The position numbers were made by a program, and so were the translations under genes. Shown here piece after piece: positions 61,048 through 64,000 of a stretch of DNA of 64,000 nt. Below the pieces are notes generated by a model that worked only from the letters and a program-made list of their open reading frames with translations, had not been told where the DNA came from and made no database searches. Source of the DNA: CAZIKF01 sp964539825 (GTDB taxonomy: Bacteria > Muiribacteriota > UBA6191); contig CAZIKF010000005.1 of assembly GCA_964539825.1 (NCBI GenBank), positions 95,533 through 159,532 on the forward strand. The letters run 5' to 3'. Every line of letters starts with the position of its first letter. Position 1 is the stretch's first letter.

Positions 61048-62637
61048 CTATTCAGAAGAGTCCTGATTTACCAACAACATCCTTCTGAGCCGATTCTTAT
61101 ATTTTTGCTGAAACCATTTTGGATTTCTGCGGTAATCTTTTTCGCTTATGAAGCGTAAGTTCTCCAACTCAAAGGGATCGTTTAAGTGGTAAAGGTGGGT
61201 CAAGAGCTGACGCTCATGCTGGTGTGTTGGAATTTCAGGAACGATATAGACTTCATTCTCCTTGGGTTCAAATCCAAACTTTGAGGATAAGTCTTTCAAG
61301 GGAAAGGAAAGGGTACCCCCACTGTTATGCAGTTTTCCCTTCCAGGCCGGCAAACAGAGAAAAGAAATCAAGCAAGCCCCTGAAATCAACAGTTTCAGGG
61401 ACCTTCTCGAGCTGATTCCTACCGTAGATAAGTAGAGGAGCGCGGGAATGAGAGGATAATGAAACCGGGGGCCAAAAGTAATACCCGGATAGAAATAATT
61501 GAAGTAGAAACCGAACCAAATAAGGCACAACAATAGTATAAAACCATCAATTTGATGTGTCTTGATTCGCGAAACTCCCTGGAACAAAAAATACAGAACT
61601 ATAGGTAATAGACTGAGTTGTGGCCAACCCAGGAGCGTCTCATTGAGACTTAGTAGCGCAAGCCATAAATTTTCAAAGGCCTGAGATAGATTAAAACCCC
61701 AGGCTGCTTCAACGCCCACGAAAGGGCCGTAACCATACTGGATATGTTCGCTAAACACGCGGTAGGTCGATGTGAAGTAATCTCCGCTAGTGAAGTGCTG
61801 ATGAAGGAAATGAATAGGAAGTAGAACCAGGAAAAAAACAGGATCTAACCAATGGGTATCCTTTTTAAGGCGTTGATGAACGAGCAGAGCCAGCGCCACA
61901 ATCAATCCATCTGAAGGCCGCACTAGAAACAGGCAAGAGGAAAGGAAATAATCCCCTCTGTAACTCAGCCGTTTAGCCCTGCGAATCAGAATCATCAACA
62001 CAAGACTTAAGACCAGAGCCTGAGAGAAATAATAGGCTGAAAAACATAGAAAAAAAGGTGAGGAAGCCGCGAAGATCCAGGGCAACACTCTTCTCTTTGA
62101 GAACACTGTTCGAAAGAACCACCACAACAGTAGAAAATTGAGAACAAAAAGGATGATCGGTGCCTGAGCTCCTAACCCACAGCGAACCAAAAGACCCAGA
62201 AACAGCGGGTAACCAACCGGGTACACCCCCACCAGAACTCCATCCTCATTAAAGTAGATATATTCTGTTTCAAAAGTTTCCTTAAGCTGCTGCGGAATCC
62301 TAACGCCCGGGTAGCTGCCCCTGGCAATGGCACTGGCCTGGTAGAGGTAGGAAAATTCATCTTCAAAATGGGCTACCTCGCCAGTTTCCTGCCACAAACA
62401 TAAGAGAACAAAAGAACAGGCTCCGGCAAAACACAAGATTCTCCAGGGCAGAACTCTTCCAGCTCTAAAAAAGGGAAATCTACCTGATTTCTGACCCCAG
62501 TAGAAAAGCAAAACTGCGAAGATCCAAAAGAGAAGAAAATCAGGATGAAATTCACGCGAGAGGAAATCAGCCCAAATAGCTTCGTATTGCTCTCTGCCGA
62601 GATTAGTGAGGGGAGCAAATAGATCAAAGCCTACCAT
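61048..62637 (-). CDS. Multi-pass membrane glycosyltransferase-like protein (GT-C fold)
   Basis: The 529-residue protein has about ten hydrophobic segments. A loop after the first helices carries FEDEFSYLYQASAIARGSYPG, the acidic pair expected of ArnT/PMT-type GT-C enzymes that use polyprenyl-phosphate sugars. A large C-terminal periplasmic segment follows (PEIPTHQHERQLLTH). Its partner GT2 gene lies two genes downstream. It starts 32 bases after ruvC. The substrate, perhaps lipid A or another envelope glycan, is unknown. Confidence 0.75.
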   Translation of the reverse strand: MVGFDLFAPLTNLGREQYEAIWADFLSREFHPDFLLFWIFAVLLFYWGQKSGRFPFFRAGRVLPWRILCFAGACSFVLLCLWQETGEVAHFEDEFSYLYQASAIARGSYPGVRIPQQLKETFETEYIYFNEDGVLVGVYPVGYPLFLGLLVRCGLGAQAPIILFVLNFLLLWWFFRTVFSKRRVLPWIFAASSPFFLCFSAYYFSQALVLSLVLMILIRRAKRLSYRGDYFLSSCLFLVRPSDGLIVALALLVHQRLKKDTHWLDPVFFLVLLPIHFLHQHFTSGDYFTSTYRVFSEHIQYGYGPFVGVEAAWGFNLSQAFENLWLALLSLNETLLGWPQLSLLPIVLYFLFQGVSRIKTHQIDGFILLLCLIWFGFYFNYFYPGITFGPRFHYPLIPALLYLSTVGISSRRSLKLLISGACLISFLCLPAWKGKLHNSGGTLSFPLKDLSSKFGFEPKENEVYIVPEIPTHQHERQLLTHLYHLNDPFELENLRFISEKDYRRNPKWFQQKYKNRLRRMLLVNQDSSE

Positions 62638-62669
62638 TTGAATTTTGGACTCGCTTTAACAAGAACGTA

Positions 62670-63200
62670 TCACACCCTGGAAGAACGGGTTTGAATAGTC
62701 TGAGGGGACCCACCGTTGTGTAATTCAGCCATCCTTGCATAGTAGTGACAAATCGCCACCGCTAATCCATCCGCCGCATCATCAGGCTTAGGTGGTTTCT
62801 CAAGACTCAACACCCTCTGAACCATGCTTTGTATCTGGTGTTTCTGGGCATGACCGTAACCAACTACACGAGATTTTATCTGCAAAGGAGTGTATTCATA
62901 AAGCGGCAGACCTTCCATTTCAAGCCTGAGAAGTAAAACTCCTCTGGCATGCGCAACCTGAATTCCCGTGGTTACATTCTGAGAGAAAAAAAGGCGTTCA
63001 ACAGCTACTTCTTCGGGATTGTACCGCTCCAGAATCTCTTTAAGGTCATCAAAAAGAATTCTTAACCTCAGCGGAAAGGCCTGGTGACTTTGTGTGCGAA
63101 TGGAGCCATAGGATATACACGCCATCTTCCGGGGGCCCAGAATCTCAATGACACCATAACCTACTGTTGCCAACCCGGGATCAATTCCCAGTATTTTCAC
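62670..63200 (-). CDS. ruvC: Crossover junction endodeoxyribonuclease RuvC
   Basis: RuvC cleaves Holliday junctions in recombination. The 176-residue protein has the four acidic catalytic residues at Asp7 (GIDPGLATVGYG), Glu68 (VERLFFSQN), Asp141 and Asp144 (PDDAADGLAVAICH). It overlaps yebC by 4 bases. The usual ruvA and ruvB are absent here; the next gene is a glycosyltransferase. Confidence 0.95.
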   Translation of the reverse strand: MKILGIDPGLATVGYGVIEILGPRKMACISYGSIRTQSHQAFPLRLRILFDDLKEILERYNPEEVAVERLFFSQNVTTGIQVAHARGVLLLRLEMEGLPLYEYTPLQIKSRVVGYGHAQKHQIQSMVQRVLSLEKPPKPDDAADGLAVAICHYYARMAELHNGGSPQTIQTRSSRV

Positions 63201-63955
63201 AATTGACTCAAAACCTTCTCCATATCATTATCTGAAGCGTCAAATGAGGAATAGACGTTTTGCACATCATCATTTTCCTCCAGAGCGTTTAGCATCTTCA
63301 AGAGACCGCTTAGATCAGCAGCCTGAAGTGTGATTCTTGTCTTTGGCCGCATGACTACATCAGACTCTTCGGCCTCCATCTCCTTGGATTGAAAGTATTC
63401 CAGAACCGAATGAAAGGATTCAGGAGAGCAAATCACCTCATAAACATTTTCATCCTCTAAGAGCAGATCATCGGCGCCGGCCTCAAGGACATGGTCCATA
63501 AACTCCTCTTCAGAACCCTGATCCCGCGAGAAAATCAACTGACCTGTGCGCTCAAAATTATAGCTGACACTTCCTGGCGACCCCAGGGAGCCGCCATGTT
63601 TTGAAAAGATATAGCGCACATCTGAAGCCGTGCGATTTTTATTGTCTGTGAGAATCTCTACGATAACTCCTACCCCACCGGGTCCATAACCCTCGTAGGT
63701 TCCCTCTGAGAAATCATCTCCATCGCTTGAGCCTGAGCCGCGTTTTACAGCCTTATCAATCGTGTCATTGGGCATATTGGCTGCTTTGGATTTTTGAATC
63801 GCCAGACGTAAGCGCGGATTCATACCTGGGTCTGGTTCCCCATTTCGTGCCGCTGTGGTCAACTCCCGGATCAGTTTTGTAAAAACTTTGGATCTGGCCT
63901 TATCTTTCGCGCCCTTCTTATGCTTTATAGTGCTCCATTTACTATGTCCCGACAT
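63197..63955 (-). CDS. yebC: YebC/PmpR-family protein
   Basis: The 252-residue protein starts MSGHSKWSTIKHKKGAKDKA and has the family blocks RSKVFTKLIRELTTAARNG, DPGMNPRLRLAIQKSKAANMPNDTIDKAVKRG and YEGYGPGGVGVIVE. YebC-type proteins act on ribosomes or as transcription regulators; recent work links them to relief of stalling. The full length is present; the ATG is 46 bases from the right edge and GGAG is seven bases upstream. Confidence 0.95.
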   Translation of the reverse strand: MSGHSKWSTIKHKKGAKDKARSKVFTKLIRELTTAARNGEPDPGMNPRLRLAIQKSKAANMPNDTIDKAVKRGSGSSDGDDFSEGTYEGYGPGGVGVIVEILTDNKNRTASDVRYIFSKHGGSLGSPGSVSYNFERTGQLIFSRDQGSEEEFMDHVLEAGADDLLLEDENVYEVICSPESFHSVLEYFQSKEMEAEESDVVMRPKTRITLQAADLSGLLKMLNALEENDDVQNVYSSFDASDNDMEKVLSQL

Positions 63956-64000
63956 ATTTTCTCCTGCTTTGGATGCAAGTCCTTCAATTATTTCCCCGCT

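Overview
The window comes from a chromosome of a diderm (Gram-negative type), flagellated bacterium of moderate GC. Evidence: a FlgA-type flagellar P-ring chaperone, lipoprotein and Sec signal peptides, an Slt-type lytic transglycosylase, an NtrC-class sigma-54 activator, a yebC-ruvC pair, LexA, Ung, RimO, PanB, MoeA and a ClpP-like protease. I see no phage, insertion sequence, plasmid or CRISPR signature, and no tRNA or rRNA. The phylum cannot be fixed from these genes. A deep proteobacterial (delta/SAR324-like) or Leptospira-like lineage fits, but that is inference.

Layout. 1-148: start of lexA, running off the left edge, with a direct-repeat operator candidate. 281-5751: a two-gene redox/signalling operon in which a 1228-residue membrane iron-sulfur protein with FHA and cyclic-nucleotide-binding modules is followed by a flavin/[2Fe-2S] reductase with an unknown N-terminal domain. 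5896-7017: a bacterial homologue of the tRNA-queuosine mannosyltransferase. 7107-12069: small proteins, a methyltransferase-CpXC fusion, a cysteine synthase plus PLP gamma-family enzyme pair (sulfur amino acids), and a ClpP-like protease. 12070-13494: a lipoprotein and a small membrane protein, divergent from one giant cytoplasmic TPR protein (13666-22941, 3091 residues). 23109-28393: a rimO-led run ending in two HTH/coiled-coil proteins.

28409-40772: lytic transglycosylase, a divergent histidine kinase and sigma-54 activator, a TPR/degenerate-metallopeptidase protein, and a surface-glycan or lipid style set (GT4 transferase, B12-binding radical SAM enzyme, sugar epimerase, AlkP-superfamily hydrolase, DUF4159 protein, secreted Ig-like protein). 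41056-44080: small proteins, panB and a membrane histidine kinase. 44171-48649: a 1492-residue acidic protein with a perfect 129-bp tandem periodicity. 48766-59509: a run dominated by exported proteins (subtilisin, FlgA, LURP-one-like, YiiX-like, a c-heme/alpha-barrel protein) plus moeA. 59602-63955: yebC-ruvC-GT-C-ung-GT2, a tight operon on the minus strand.

A dispersed intergenic repeat of about 115 bp with a conserved internal hairpin occurs at 30711, 34706 and, more diverged, 41335. It is the clearest non-coding novelty. The most unusual coding system is the 281-5751 operon, which couples a NapH/NosR-like membrane Fe-S module to FHA and cNMP sensing domains and sits next to a putative electron-donor reductase.
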